From NCBI GenBank assembly GCA_036011085.1, contig DASCMS010000104.1:11959-75958 (forward strand): 64,000 nucleotides of DNA, given 5' to 3'. The DNA comes from UBA8231 sp036011085. GTDB taxonomy: Bacteria; Latescibacterota; UBA2968; UBA8231. The notes under the pieces are model-generated. The model was given only the letters and a program-made list of their open reading frames with translations, had not been told where the DNA came from and ran no database searches. The first letter of the stretch is position 1. Every line of letters starts with the position of its first letter. This document shows, one piece after another, positions 26,233 to 35,842 of this stretch. The position numbers and the translations under genes were made by a program.

Positions 26233-28095
26233 TCAAGTCGGCACCACCGGCAGCACCACATGGGACGGCCTCGCTGCCGCGTGGAAGATCGTGTTGTCGG
26301 CACCCGATCGTCGGCGCTCCGTGCCCAGGGGATCGCCGGTGTTCGGATTGACATCGAAGCGCGGAAAGTTCGAGCTGGACACGTCCAGACGGATGCGGTG
26401 CCCGACACAGAACAGGTTGCTCGTGGGGTACAGTGTGATCGTGATCTCGACGACATCACCCGGCGTGTAGCTCTCTTCCAGGTCATCTCCCGAGCGGTAG
26501 CGCAGGCGCAGGATGCTGTCGGTGAGGTTGAGGGCGTATCCCGACGGATACCAGCGGCTGGGCGGGTAGACGTCGAGCAGCTTGGCGGTGAAGTCGGTAT
26601 CCGGAGCCGTCGAGGCCACCCAGAGCTTCACATCGACGGGTCCGGTGACCTCCACATCCTCCGTCAGCGGCGCGCTCTGGAACACGACCACGTCGGCGCG
26701 CGAGCCGAGAGGCAGGTACGGCGGCGAGCATCCCCAGACGCTGGCGGTCTCCACCTGGTCGTATCCCCCCGGGCTCATGATGTCGCGCATGCGGCTGCCG
26801 CGCGGCGCGTATGCGGGGTCGCTGACCCCGCGCGGCATCGGTCCCAGCTCGTTGAGGGACGACACATTACCGCCGATGGATGGCACCGGGTTTGCCGGGT
26901 CGAAGCGGTAGGTCGTGTGGCTCGTCTCCTTGCTGCACTTTTCTGGCGACAGGGAGCCGTCATCGTGCAGGTACCAGGGAGTGTAATGCGTTCGCGCCAG
27001 CGGCCACTCCTGCTCGTCCCGCCAGCACCCCCCATGGAACAGGCGCGACCCGACACGATGGCCGCCACCACCACCCATGACGTAGATCCGCACTGGCGAC
27101 ATGGACTCGACGCCGGTGGTTTCGCCTTGGAGGGCGGAGCCGAACCAGGCCAGGTGCAGATCGCGGACGCTGTCGAGGGCCGCGTCACGAGTAAACTGCA
27201 CGTCGCCGGCAAAGGGCTGCTCGAGGGTGGCCGAACCATGGGTCCAGGGACCGACCAGCACCTTCACATGTTCGTGGCCCGAGGCGCGCAGGCCTTCGAA
27301 GTTGCGGAAGGTGGAGCGCGTGTAGGAGTCGTACCAGCCGCCGATGATCAGTGTCGGCACGTCAGGCCAGTTCTCGTGATACAGTGCCGGCGCCAGGCTC
27401 GGCGACTGCCACCATTCGGTGTTGTCGCCCTCGTTGAGCAGCCGCAGAGCCCACTGTTCGTAGGTGGGGACGCGCGCCAGCTGGGTCATGCCTTTGCGGA
27501 TCGGCAGGCGTTGCAACCAGTCGGAAAAGTCGGGGCTGTCGAGGTTGAGGGCAGCGTCGAGGCTGGGATCGGCCTTCAACGCTGCCTGGGTGTTGCCCGC
27601 CGAGTGCCAGAAGGCCCACGCCAGGAAGCGCAGTTCCAGCGTGCCGCCCTGGCGCACGGAGCTCTCGCGGCCGATGGCGCCGCTCATATTCGGCACCATG
27701 GCGGCGATCTGCGGCGCCCCCAGCGCCGCCGGGCCGGTCTGTGTCCAACTGCACCAGGACGTGCCCCAGGTACCTACGCGGCCGTCGCTCCACGGCTGCT
27801 GCGCGATCCAGTCCAGGGTGTCGACGCCATCTTCGGCTTCCGGCGCGAGGAAATCGACGTCTCCCTCCGAGGCGTAGCAGCCACGGCAATCCTGGATAAC
27901 ACTGGCGTAGCCCCGGGCAGCGAACCAGTGGCCGTAACCGGAGGCGACTTCAGTTTCACTCTTGCAGTACGGCGTGCGACAGAGCAACGACGGCAGAGAC
28001 TGTTCGTGATCGGCTGGTAGATACACGTCGGTGCACAGGTGCACACCGTCGCGCATGGGGACCATCACATCACGGATGACGGTGACTTCATTCAT
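26233..28095 (-). CDS. CocE/NonD family hydrolase (X-Pro dipeptidyl-peptidase-like)
   Basis: The 620-residue protein has the three-part layout of CocE/PepX S15 hydrolases: an alpha/beta-hydrolase domain with nucleophile S113 in GTWGTSW, a helical cap, and a C-terminal jelly-roll (DVKLWVASTAPDTDF, then a segment ending in SNFPRFDVNP). VGPWTHG provides the likely catalytic histidine. There is no signal peptide. Its ATG overlaps the stop of the RND permease as ATGA, so it is translated as the last gene of the efflux operon, which is an unexpected pairing. It may hydrolyse an ester or amide drug exported by the pump (inference). It converges with the sigma-factor gene. Confidence 0.88.
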   Translation of the reverse strand: MNEVTVIRDVMVPMRDGVHLCTDVYLPADHEQSLPSLLCRTPYCKSETEVASGYGHWFAARGYASVIQDCRGCYASEGDVDFLAPEAEDGVDTLDWIAQQPWSDGRVGTWGTSWCSWTQTGPAALGAPQIAAMVPNMSGAIGRESSVRQGGTLELRFLAWAFWHSAGNTQAALKADPSLDAALNLDSPDFSDWLQRLPIRKGMTQLARVPTYEQWALRLLNEGDNTEWWQSPSLAPALYHENWPDVPTLIIGGWYDSYTRSTFRNFEGLRASGHEHVKVLVGPWTHGSATLEQPFAGDVQFTRDAALDSVRDLHLAWFGSALQGETTGVESMSPVRIYVMGGGGGHRVGSRLFHGGCWRDEQEWPLARTHYTPWYLHDDGSLSPEKCSKETSHTTYRFDPANPVPSIGGNVSSLNELGPMPRGVSDPAYAPRGSRMRDIMSPGGYDQVETASVWGCSPPYLPLGSRADVVVFQSAPLTEDVEVTGPVDVKLWVASTAPDTDFTAKLLDVYPPSRWYPSGYALNLTDSILRLRYRSGDDLEESYTPGDVVEITITLYPTSNLFCVGHRIRLDVSSSNFPRFDVNPNTGDPLGTERRRSGADNTIFHAAARPSHVVLPVVPT

Positions 28096-31000
28096 GGCCG
28101 CAGCTCCTTCACTGTCTCCTTTAAGACCACGTTGTTGCCGGCAGCGCGCACCACGCGTCGGGCCCACACCGACAGGTCGTCCAGCAGGCAGTAGAGCGTT
28201 GGCGCCAGAAGCAGGGTCAGAATCGTCGATGTCGCCAGTCCGCTGACGACGACGAGCCCTACCGGCCCCCAGCGGCGCGCGAAGCCCTCGGCCGTCCCGT
28301 ATACCATGGGCAGCACCAGGGGCATGAGGTTGAGGATCGTCGTACCCGCCGTCATCAGGATGGGCCGCAGTCGATTCTGACCACCGCGCAGAACCGCCTC
28401 GCGACGTGCCATCCCTTCCCGTCGGTATTGATTGATATGGTCGATGAGGACGATACCGTTGTTGACGACGATGCCGAACAGGATCAGCATGCCGAGCATA
28501 CCGTTGCTGTCGAGCGGCACCTCCAGGATCCACAGTCCGAGAGCCACACCGATCATCGAGAAGGGAATCGAGAACATGATCGTGAAGGGGTGGACGAGAG
28601 ACTCGAACAGCGAGGCCATGATCAGATAGATCAGCAGCACGGCGAAGAGCAGGGTGAAGCTGCCTTCCTGGGCGTCCTGCTGGGACCATCGAGCCGCCCG
28701 ACCCAGCTGCCAGGAGTAGCCGCCGGGGAACGTGATCGACTCCATCAGACCGGTGACCTGGCCCGTCAGCTTGTAGGCGGCGCCGCGACTCTCGGTGTTG
28801 GCGAACACCGTCAACGTGTGCTGACGATCCTCTCGCTGCAGGTTCTGCGGTCCTCTGGCGTAGTGGAAATCGGCCAGGGCGGCCAACTGCACACGCGACT
28901 CGCGACTTACGAAGCTGGTGTTCTTCAGCTGCTCGAGACTCAAGCGGTCGGCCTCCTCCAGCTGCAGGACGATGCCTATCTCACGCTCGGGTGCCTTGAA
29001 ACTCGACGAGCGGCGCTCGCCGAGGGCGCTGGAGATCGTCGTCGCCACATCGCGAGCCGAGAGCCCGTAGCCAAGGGCCCGCTCACGATCGACGGAGACC
29101 TGAATCTCTTCTTCCCCATCTTCGAGACTCGTGTCGACGCCGAGCACGCCAGGCAGTCGCGCCAGCTGCACCTTGACGTCTTCCGCCAGCACCTCCAGGA
29201 CGGCGGCGTCGACCCCCTTGAGCTGCACTTCGACACCCAGCTCGGGGCCTGCCCAACCCCGTGAGCGGCCGCGCTTGTAGGTGATCCCGACTCGTTCGGG
29301 CATCCGCTGGCGAATCGCCGCACCGGCCTGCATCGTCGTCAACCGGCCCTCATCGGCGTCAACCAGGCGGGCGCGGATGCTGCCACCACCGTGGCGGATA
29401 CGGGTCGACAACGACTCGAGGTCGATCTCGGTGGCATGGGTCAGCAGATCCTGCTCGATCTCCCTGAACAAGGCGTCCACCTCGTCGAGGCTGAAACTGC
29501 GTTCCGCTTCGATCGTCAGATCGACGCGCCGTTCCGACTGCCAGGGTGTACCGCGCTGCTCGATATCCGTGTAGAGCCAGATCCCGAGCCCCATCAGGGC
29601 CGCCGCGCCGACGACAGTGACGCTGCGATGGTCGAGGGTCCACGCCAGCAAGCTCGTGTAGGACGATCGCATGCCCTTGCGGCGGCAGCGCCAGCCGATC
29701 CCCGTCAAGGCCAGGGCGGCGACGCCGAACACACCTGCTGTGATCGGTTTCATACTCAGCGTCGTCTCCACTACCCGGGCCCCCGTCGTGCCGGCCCAGG
29801 CGGCAAGGCCATCCCAACCCAACGAGTTCAGCTTCCAGCCGACGACGGACAGGATCAACGCTGCCACAAGCACCTTGAGATACCCGTCGTAGCGCTCCAG
29901 GCCGGCGCGGAACAACCTCGAACTGGCCAGTGGGATCACGGCGAGGGAGACGATGGTGGACACCGCCACGGCGATACAGATGGTCAGCCCGGCATCACCC
30001 ATCCAGCGCGACACCCGCCCCGTCGACAGGAAAAAGAAGGGGATGAACACACACATCGTCGTCAGCGACGAGGCGATGACGGCCATCCCCACTTCGCCGG
30101 TGCCCTTCACGGCGGCCTGCTCCGGTCCCTCTCCCTCATCCTGACGTCGACGGAAGATGGACTCGAGGGTCACCACCGCCGGATCGACGAGCATGCCGAC
30201 GGCGAGCATGAGTCCCATCATCGACACCATGTTGAGAGTCACGGCGGAGCCGAAGAACTCGCGCGCCACGTACAGCCCGGTGAAGACACAGCACACCGAT
30301 ACCGGTATGGCGGCGGCGACCACGATGGTGCTGCGGATGCTGCGCAGGAACAGGAAGATGATGCCCACGGCGAGCAGGCTGCCCAGCAGCGCCGCGTCGG
30401 TCAGATTCGACAGTTCGCCAAGGATCTGCTCGGCGCGATCTCGCGTGATGCGAATGTCGAGCAGGTCATATTCGGCACTGATTCGCTCCAGCTCGTCGCG
30501 CGCCAGCTGCGCGACCTCGACCGTATTGGCGCTGGACGCCTTGAAGATCTCCACCTCCACCGCGTCGCGGCCGTTGAGCCGTTCGAAGCGTTCGCGCTCC
30601 GGATAGTCGTACGTCACCGTGCCCAGATCGGCCAGCTTCAGGTCGCCGCCGAGAATCGGCATGGCTCCGATCTCCTCGACGAAGGCGAACTCGCCGCGGG
30701 CACGGACCTGGTAGCGCCGGCCGCCGTCGAGCACGCGACCGAGAGAGACGTTGATGTTGTTCGCCCGCAGCTGGAAGGCCAGCTGGCCGAGAGAGACCCC
30801 GTAGGAGGCGAGGCGCTGCTGGTCCAGGTGGATCAACAGCTGCTTCTCTTCGATGCCGTCGATGCCGACGTTGGCGACGCCATCGAGACGCAGCAACCGG
30901 GGCTCCACCACTTTGCGCACGATGTCGAACAGACGCCCCTCGTCCCCCTTCCAGGCCAGATCCGCGTCGAGGATGGGGCGATCATCGCTCTGCCAGCGAA

Positions 31001-31385
31001 ACAGGGAGATACGCTCCACATCGGGCGGCAGCAGGACCCGGGCCTGGTCGACGCGATCGCGAACCTCCATCACCGCCAGGTCCATGTCGGTGCCCGTCTT
31101 GAACTCGACACTCACATTCGACGAGTTGCCCCCGGACCGGGCGCTGATGCGTTCCACGTTGCCGAGCATGGCCAGCGACTGCTCCAACGGCAGCGTGATG
31201 TCCCGTTCCAGCTCCTCCGGTGATGCCGACGCGTAGTTCACCCCGACGCGCACCGACGAGGAGGAGATACTGGGAAACGACTCCAGCGGAATCCGCAGCA
31301 CGGAGATCAATCCGAGCACGACCATGGAGATCGTCAACATGCCGAGAGTGACCGGCCGCTTCACCGAGAATCTGGCAATATTCAT
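28092..31385 (-). CDS. RND efflux permease (HAE1-type), second of pair
   Basis: The 1097-residue inner-membrane protein has the RND plan of 12 helices and two large periplasmic loops, starting MNIARFSVKRPVTLGML. In helix 4 the usual VDDAIVVVEN motif reads VDPAVVTLES: the first proton-relay aspartate is kept and the second is proline. In helix 10 the lysine position reads VVNNGIVLID. It follows the first permease by 15 bp, so the two may form a mixed trimer like MdtB/MdtC. Compared with AcrB (1049), it has about 50 extra residues, mostly between the two halves (a hydrophobic insertion near residues 495-560). Export substrate unknown. Confidence 0.92.
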   Translation of the reverse strand: MNIARFSVKRPVTLGMLTISMVVLGLISVLRIPLESFPSISSSSVRVGVNYASASPEELERDITLPLEQSLAMLGNVERISARSGGNSSNVSVEFKTGTDMDLAVMEVRDRVDQARVLLPPDVERISLFRWQSDDRPILDADLAWKGDEGRLFDIVRKVVEPRLLRLDGVANVGIDGIEEKQLLIHLDQQRLASYGVSLGQLAFQLRANNINVSLGRVLDGGRRYQVRARGEFAFVEEIGAMPILGGDLKLADLGTVTYDYPERERFERLNGRDAVEVEIFKASSANTVEVAQLARDELERISAEYDLLDIRITRDRAEQILGELSNLTDAALLGSLLAVGIIFLFLRSIRSTIVVAAAIPVSVCCVFTGLYVAREFFGSAVTLNMVSMMGLMLAVGMLVDPAVVTLESIFRRRQDEGEGPEQAAVKGTGEVGMAVIASSLTTMCVFIPFFFLSTGRVSRWMGDAGLTICIAVAVSTIVSLAVIPLASSRLFRAGLERYDGYLKVLVAALILSVVGWKLNSLGWDGLAAWAGTTGARVVETTLSMKPITAGVFGVAALALTGIGWRCRRKGMRSSYTSLLAWTLDHRSVTVVGAAALMGLGIWLYTDIEQRGTPWQSERRVDLTIEAERSFSLDEVDALFREIEQDLLTHATEIDLESLSTRIRHGGGSIRARLVDADEGRLTTMQAGAAIRQRMPERVGITYKRGRSRGWAGPELGVEVQLKGVDAAVLEVLAEDVKVQLARLPGVLGVDTSLEDGEEEIQVSVDRERALGYGLSARDVATTISSALGERRSSSFKAPEREIGIVLQLEEADRLSLEQLKNTSFVSRESRVQLAALADFHYARGPQNLQREDRQHTLTVFANTESRGAAYKLTGQVTGLMESITFPGGYSWQLGRAARWSQQDAQEGSFTLLFAVLLIYLIMASLFESLVHPFTIMFSIPFSMIGVALGLWILEVPLDSNGMLGMLILFGIVVNNGIVLIDHINQYRREGMARREAVLRGGQNRLRPILMTAGTTILNLMPLVLPMVYGTAEGFARRWGPVGLVVVSGLATSTILTLLLAPTLYCLLDDLSVWARRVVRAAGNNVVLKETVKELRP

Positions 31386-31400
31386 CGCCTACCTCACGGG

Positions 31401-34400
31401 TTACTCGTGTCCGTCGCCACGGGCCAGCACCGTGTACGCCATGGGGATGACGACGAGTGTCAGCAAGGTCGACAGCAGCAGGCCACCGATCACCGTGATC
31501 GCCATGGGCGCCCGGATCTCGGAGCCCTGACCCAGGCCTAGGGCCATGGGCAGCAAGGCCAGCACCGTAGTTGAGGTCGTCATCAGGATGGGGCGCAGAC
31601 GCAGCCTCCCAGCTTCTGTCACCGCTTCGACCTTCTTCAGTCCGTCCCTGCGGCGGAGTGTATTGATGTAGTCCACCAGCACAATGGCATTGTTCACCAC
31701 GATGCCAGCCAACATGATCAGACCGATCAGCACAACAACGCTGATGGTTTCATCGAGCAGCATCAGTGCCAGGGCACTGCCCACCATTCCCAGTGGGATC
31801 GTGAACATGATGACCAGGGGATGCAGCAGCGACTCGAACTGGGAAGCCATGACAAGATAGACCAGGAAGACGGCCAGAATCATGGCGAACTTCATGCTCT
31901 CGAAGGAGCGTTCCATCTCCTCGTTCTGACCACCGAGAGCGATACCGAATCCGTCGGGCAATACCAGATGGTCGGTGACCGCGCGGATGTCGGTGACGGC
32001 ACTGCCAAGGTCGCGACCGGCGAGATTGGCGGTGATCACGACCACCCGCTGCTGATCGAGGCGTCGGATCTCCGCCGGGCCTTTGACGATGGCCACCTCG
32101 GCCACCGCGTCGAGGGAGACGGGCACCGGATAACTCGGTGGGCTGATGACCATACGGCGCAGATCTTCGATCGAGCGTCGCTCATCCTCAACGGCGCGTA
32201 CACGCACGCCCACATGTCGATCGCGCCGGATCAGTTCGGTCGAAACGTCTCCCTGCAGCTGGTTGCGCAACAAGGCGCCGATGGCCTGGACCGTCGTACC
32301 CAGCTCGGCGATACGATTCCTCTCGAATACCACCTGAATCTCGGGTTGGCCACCTTCGGCGCTGGACTTGACGTCCACCAGGCCGGGGATGGTACGCATC
32401 TGCTGGGCAATGGTGGCGGCAATGTCCGACAGGGTGGCCAGATTGTAGCCGGTGATCTCTACTTCGATGGGTGTGCGGAAGGAGAAGTACGAGGGTCGGG
32501 AGAACTTGAAGTCCAGGTCTGGTTCGTCGGTGAGCATTCGCCGCGTACCCTCCATCACCTCTTCCTCTTCGACGCGCTGCGCCCCGGGGGTGAGACGCAC
32601 GAACATCTGCGCCAGATTCTCCTTCTTCTCGTCGGCGAACCCACCGGTCTGACCGCTGGCCCCGACCTGGCTGAAGGCGGTCAGGACACCGGGCAGTCGC
32701 TGCACTGCCTCGTCCAGCCGCGACACGTGGTCCACCGTGGCCTGCAGCGGCGTTCCCGCCGGCCACTCCAGGTCGATCAGAAATTCGCCCTGGCTCATCT
32801 CGGGAATCAGCTCGACTCCGAGTCGCTGCGCCCGGGTCAGAACCAGAGCGGAGATCGCGGCGAAGCCGAACAGCGCCACGGCCCGGTGGCTGAGGCACCA
32901 GCGCAGCCCGCGCGGATAGATGGTGGCGACAGCGCCATACGCCAGGTCGAACATCCAGTAGAGTGGCGTCAGCAGCCATGTCAGCAATCTGCCGATGGCA
33001 CCGAACATAACCCCCGCCAGACGCAGCACGACAGCAGGCCCGCGTACGAAGAGGCCGTCGGGGCGGCCGGACTCTTCGGCCGACAGGGGACGCATGGACA
33101 AGGACGACAGCATGGGGATCAGCATCAGCGCCACCACGAGAGACGCCACCAGCGAGTAGGTGACCGTCAGAGCCTGATCGCGGAACAGCTGGCCGGCCAC
33201 CCCTTCGACAAAGACGATGGGGACGAAGACACAGATCGTCGTCATCGTCGCGGCGATCACGGCTGCACCTACCTCTCCGGTTCCCTTGCGGGCCGCCTCG
33301 AGGGCCGAATCACCGGCGTCGCGGAAGCGCTGCACATTCTCCAGCACCACGATGGAACTGTCGACGAGCATGCCGATGCCCAGGGCCAGGCCGCCGAGGG
33401 ACATGATATTCAGACTCACATCTGTGGTGAACATCATGAAGAAGGTGGCCACCACAGATATCGGGATCGACAGACCGATGATGACCGTGCTCTTCAGGTC
33501 CCGGAGGAACAGGAACAGGATGAGGATGGCGAGAGCGCCGCCGATGAGGGCCGTCGTCAGCACCTCCTCTACCGACTGCTTGATGAACGTCGCCTGATCG
33601 ACGACGATCTCGACCGTGGCGTCCCCGAGCAGATCACCGAAGCGACTCTGGAACTCCTCGAGCCGTTGGCGCACCGTCGCCGAGACGCTGACGGTGTTGG
33701 CATCCCCCTCCTTGAAGACGGCGATTTCGACCCCTTCGCGACCATTGATGCGAGTCACCACGTCGCGTTCGACGTGACTGCGTGTTACCCGTCCCACGTC
33801 CGACAACTTCACCGCCGCACCTTCGACCCGGGCGATGACGATCTCCTCCATGTCCTGGAGGCTGGTGAACTCGTTCAGCGTGCGAACGAGGAACTCGGCC
33901 TCACCGTCTTTCAACAGACCCCCGGTGAGATTCACGTTCTCCGCCGCCAGCCGCTGCGTCACCTGACTGACGGGAATACCGAGCGTCGCCAGTCGCTGCG
34001 TCTCTACCTCGACGTGGATCTCCTCTTCCAGGCCGCCTTCGACGCGCACGGCGGCGACCCCTTCGAGACTCTCGAAGTCGAGGCGGATGCGGTCCTCGGC
34101 GACCCGGCGCAGCTCCATGAGACTGTTGCCGCCGTACATGGCGATGCGCAGGATGGGATCGAGGGAGGGGTCGAAGCGTAGCAGGATCGGTTTGCTGGCG
34201 TCCAGCGGCAGCTGGAGCAGATCCAGCTTCTCACGCACGTCGAGGGAGGCGAAGTCCATGTCGGTGCCCCAGCCGAACTCGACGATTACGTCGCTCGCCC
34301 CGGGCCGGGAAACCGAACTGACCCGTACCACCTTGCTGACGACGCCGACGAGGCCCTCGATCGGCTCTGAGATCAGGCGCTCGACCTCGGCTGGAGCCGT

Positions 34401-34559
34401 CCCGGGAAACTCCGTGCGGATGGTGATGGTCGGGTAGGTGATATCAGGCAGCAGATTCACCGCCAGACGGGAGAAGCCCACTATACCGAAGGCGCTGATG
34501 GCGACCATGATCATCGTCACCGTCACCCGCCGGGAGGTGGAGAATTCGACGAGCTTCAC
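31401..34559 (-). CDS. RND efflux permease (HAE1-type), first of pair
   Basis: This permease of about 1052 residues begins MKLVEFSTSRRVTVTMIM, the typical N-terminus of the family. Helix 4 reads VDSSIVVLEN, keeping the first aspartate and replacing the second by serine, and helix 10 reads VVNNAIVLVD without the AcrB lysine; such variants are common in RND pumps of diverse phyla. GTG 34559, four bases after the adaptor stop, is preferred as start; an upstream GTG at 34607 would overlap the adaptor by 44 bp. It works with the adaptor at 34564-35736; no TolC-type channel is encoded in the window. Confidence 0.92.
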   Translation of the reverse strand: MKLVEFSTSRRVTVTMIMVAISAFGIVGFSRLAVNLLPDITYPTITIRTEFPGTAPAEVERLISEPIEGLVGVVSKVVRVSSVSRPGASDVIVEFGWGTDMDFASLDVREKLDLLQLPLDASKPILLRFDPSLDPILRIAMYGGNSLMELRRVAEDRIRLDFESLEGVAAVRVEGGLEEEIHVEVETQRLATLGIPVSQVTQRLAAENVNLTGGLLKDGEAEFLVRTLNEFTSLQDMEEIVIARVEGAAVKLSDVGRVTRSHVERDVVTRINGREGVEIAVFKEGDANTVSVSATVRQRLEEFQSRFGDLLGDATVEIVVDQATFIKQSVEEVLTTALIGGALAILILFLFLRDLKSTVIIGLSIPISVVATFFMMFTTDVSLNIMSLGGLALGIGMLVDSSIVVLENVQRFRDAGDSALEAARKGTGEVGAAVIAATMTTICVFVPIVFVEGVAGQLFRDQALTVTYSLVASLVVALMLIPMLSSLSMRPLSAEESGRPDGLFVRGPAVVLRLAGVMFGAIGRLLTWLLTPLYWMFDLAYGAVATIYPRGLRWCLSHRAVALFGFAAISALVLTRAQRLGVELIPEMSQGEFLIDLEWPAGTPLQATVDHVSRLDEAVQRLPGVLTAFSQVGASGQTGGFADEKKENLAQMFVRLTPGAQRVEEEEVMEGTRRMLTDEPDLDFKFSRPSYFSFRTPIEVEITGYNLATLSDIAATIAQQMRTIPGLVDVKSSAEGGQPEIQVVFERNRIAELGTTVQAIGALLRNQLQGDVSTELIRRDRHVGVRVRAVEDERRSIEDLRRMVISPPSYPVPVSLDAVAEVAIVKGPAEIRRLDQQRVVVITANLAGRDLGSAVTDIRAVTDHLVLPDGFGIALGGQNEEMERSFESMKFAMILAVFLVYLVMASQFESLLHPLVIMFTIPLGMVGSALALMLLDETISVVVLIGLIMLAGIVVNNAIVLVDYINTLRRRDGLKKVEAVTEAGRLRLRPILMTTSTTVLALLPMALGLGQGSEIRAPMAITVIGGLLLSTLLTLVVIPMAYTVLARGDGHE

Positions 34560-34563
34560 CTGA

Positions 34564-35736
34564 TCACTCGCTGCCGCCGCGAGACCCGCTCCATCCTCCG
34601 TCACCACCCTCAGCGGGCGCCTCGGCCGCCGGCGCTGACGTTTTGGCGCCCACGATGCGGACGGCGGCGTTCTCCTTCAGTCCTTCGTGGCCGACGGTGA
34701 TCACCTCGTCACCTTCTTCGAGGCCGGTCACGACCTGGACCCGGTCACCGTCGGTGTAGCCCAGCTCGATCCGCACTCGCTCCGCCTTGCCTTCGCGGAC
34801 AGCGAAGACGTCGTCCTCGTCTGTTTCGAGGAGCAGGGCTTTCTTCGGAATGATCAGTGCATCCTTGCGGCTGTCCGTAATGATGCGCACCGTGGCGAAC
34901 ATACCCGGGCGTAGAATTCCGGCGGCCGGCACCTCGAGGGTCACCTTGATCGTGCCACTCGCGGGATCTACGCCGGGGCTGATCATACGCACCGTCGCCG
35001 AAAACACCCGGTCCGGCACGGGGTCGACGGTGATGCGGGCTTCCTGGCCGACGAGCACCTGTGTCATGCGCTTCTCGGGGACGCGGATGCGCGCCAGCAG
35101 GGGCTGCAGGTCGGCGATGGCGAACACTACCTGATTCGTGCGGACCAGATCGCCCATCTCCACACTGCGCAGCATGACGACACCGTCGATGGGAGCCCGG
35201 ATGTCGGCATACTCCAGGCGAAGCTGAACCTCGCGCAGGGAGACCTCGGCATTCTCCAGCTCGTTGCGCGTGGTCTCGTACTCCTGCTGACTGATCATGC
35301 GGCGCTCCTGCAGGGCTTTCGTGCGGTCGAACGTCGCCTGCGCCTGATGCGCCGAGACCCTGGCCTGCTCGAGTTGCAGGCGCAACTCTTCCTTTTCCAG
35401 ATGCAGCAGGATCTGCCCGGCCTCGACGCGCTCGCCCTCTTCGGTCTGCAGGCGCTCCGCCAGGCCCTGAGCCCGCGACACCACTTCGACCCAGCGCTCC
35501 GCCTCCAGGCGGGCGTGTGTCTCGACGTAGCTGGTCACTTCGCCAAGGGTCACCGCCTCGGTCTTCACCGGCAGCGCCGCGTCGCCGCTGTCCCTCTGAC
35601 CGCGACCCCCGCGCTGTCCCCCAGCCCTGGCGCCCCCGCCTTCCTCCTGGTCGCACGCGCTCAGGCAGACCATGGACAACACCGCGGCCAGTGGCACCAC
35701 TCGGCTCACGATCTCTCGGGTGTATCGCCTGCTCAT
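34564..35736 (-). CDS. RND efflux periplasmic adaptor lipoprotein (HlyD/AcrA family)
   Basis: The 390-residue protein has a lipoprotein signal ending in LSAC (C28), a Gly/Arg-rich linker, then the standard adaptor order. A lipoyl half (VSRAQGLAERLQTEEGERVE) comes first, then a coiled-coil hairpin (about residues 115-180), the second lipoyl half ending in YADIRAPIDGVV, a beta-barrel and the membrane-proximal domain. It delivers substrates from the two RND permeases to an outer-membrane channel. ATG 35736 has GGAG upstream. A palindromic operator at 35759-35776 lies about 23 bp before the start. It heads the operon adaptor, permease, permease, CocE hydrolase. Confidence 0.92.
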   Translation of the reverse strand: MSRRYTREIVSRVVPLAAVLSMVCLSACDQEEGGGARAGGQRGGRGQRDSGDAALPVKTEAVTLGEVTSYVETHARLEAERWVEVVSRAQGLAERLQTEEGERVEAGQILLHLEKEELRLQLEQARVSAHQAQATFDRTKALQERRMISQQEYETTRNELENAEVSLREVQLRLEYADIRAPIDGVVMLRSVEMGDLVRTNQVVFAIADLQPLLARIRVPEKRMTQVLVGQEARITVDPVPDRVFSATVRMISPGVDPASGTIKVTLEVPAAGILRPGMFATVRIITDSRKDALIIPKKALLLETDEDDVFAVREGKAERVRIELGYTDGDRVQVVTGLEEGDEVITVGHEGLKENAAVRIVGAKTSAPAAEAPAEGGDGGWSGSRGGSE

Positions 35737-35758
35737 TCCCTGCTCCGCATGCTGAATT

Positions 35759-35776
35759 GAACTGACCAGTCAGTCA
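35759..35776. promoter_or_regulatory. Palindromic operator before RND efflux operon
   Basis: GAACTGACCAGTCAGTCA matches the perfect palindrome before the ABC operon (6194-6211) at 15 of 18 positions; the core ACTGAC-CA-GTCAGT is an inverted repeat with two central bases. Both sites stand 22-26 bp upstream of the start codon of the first gene of an export operon. This points to one repressor, probably TetR/AcrR-like, that would control both pumps. Confidence 0.62.
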
Positions 35777-35842
35777 TTTTCCCGAACGTACCGGGGCCTT
35801 CGGACACTGTCAACGGGCGGCCGCCGATGCGGGTGCGCCCAG

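Noticed and set aside
29391..34181. Very long plus-strand open frames (610 and 786 residues) across the RND genes
   Set aside because: They are antisense shadows of well-conserved RND permeases, typical of high-GC coding DNA, and show His/Gln/Asp-rich translation without domains.
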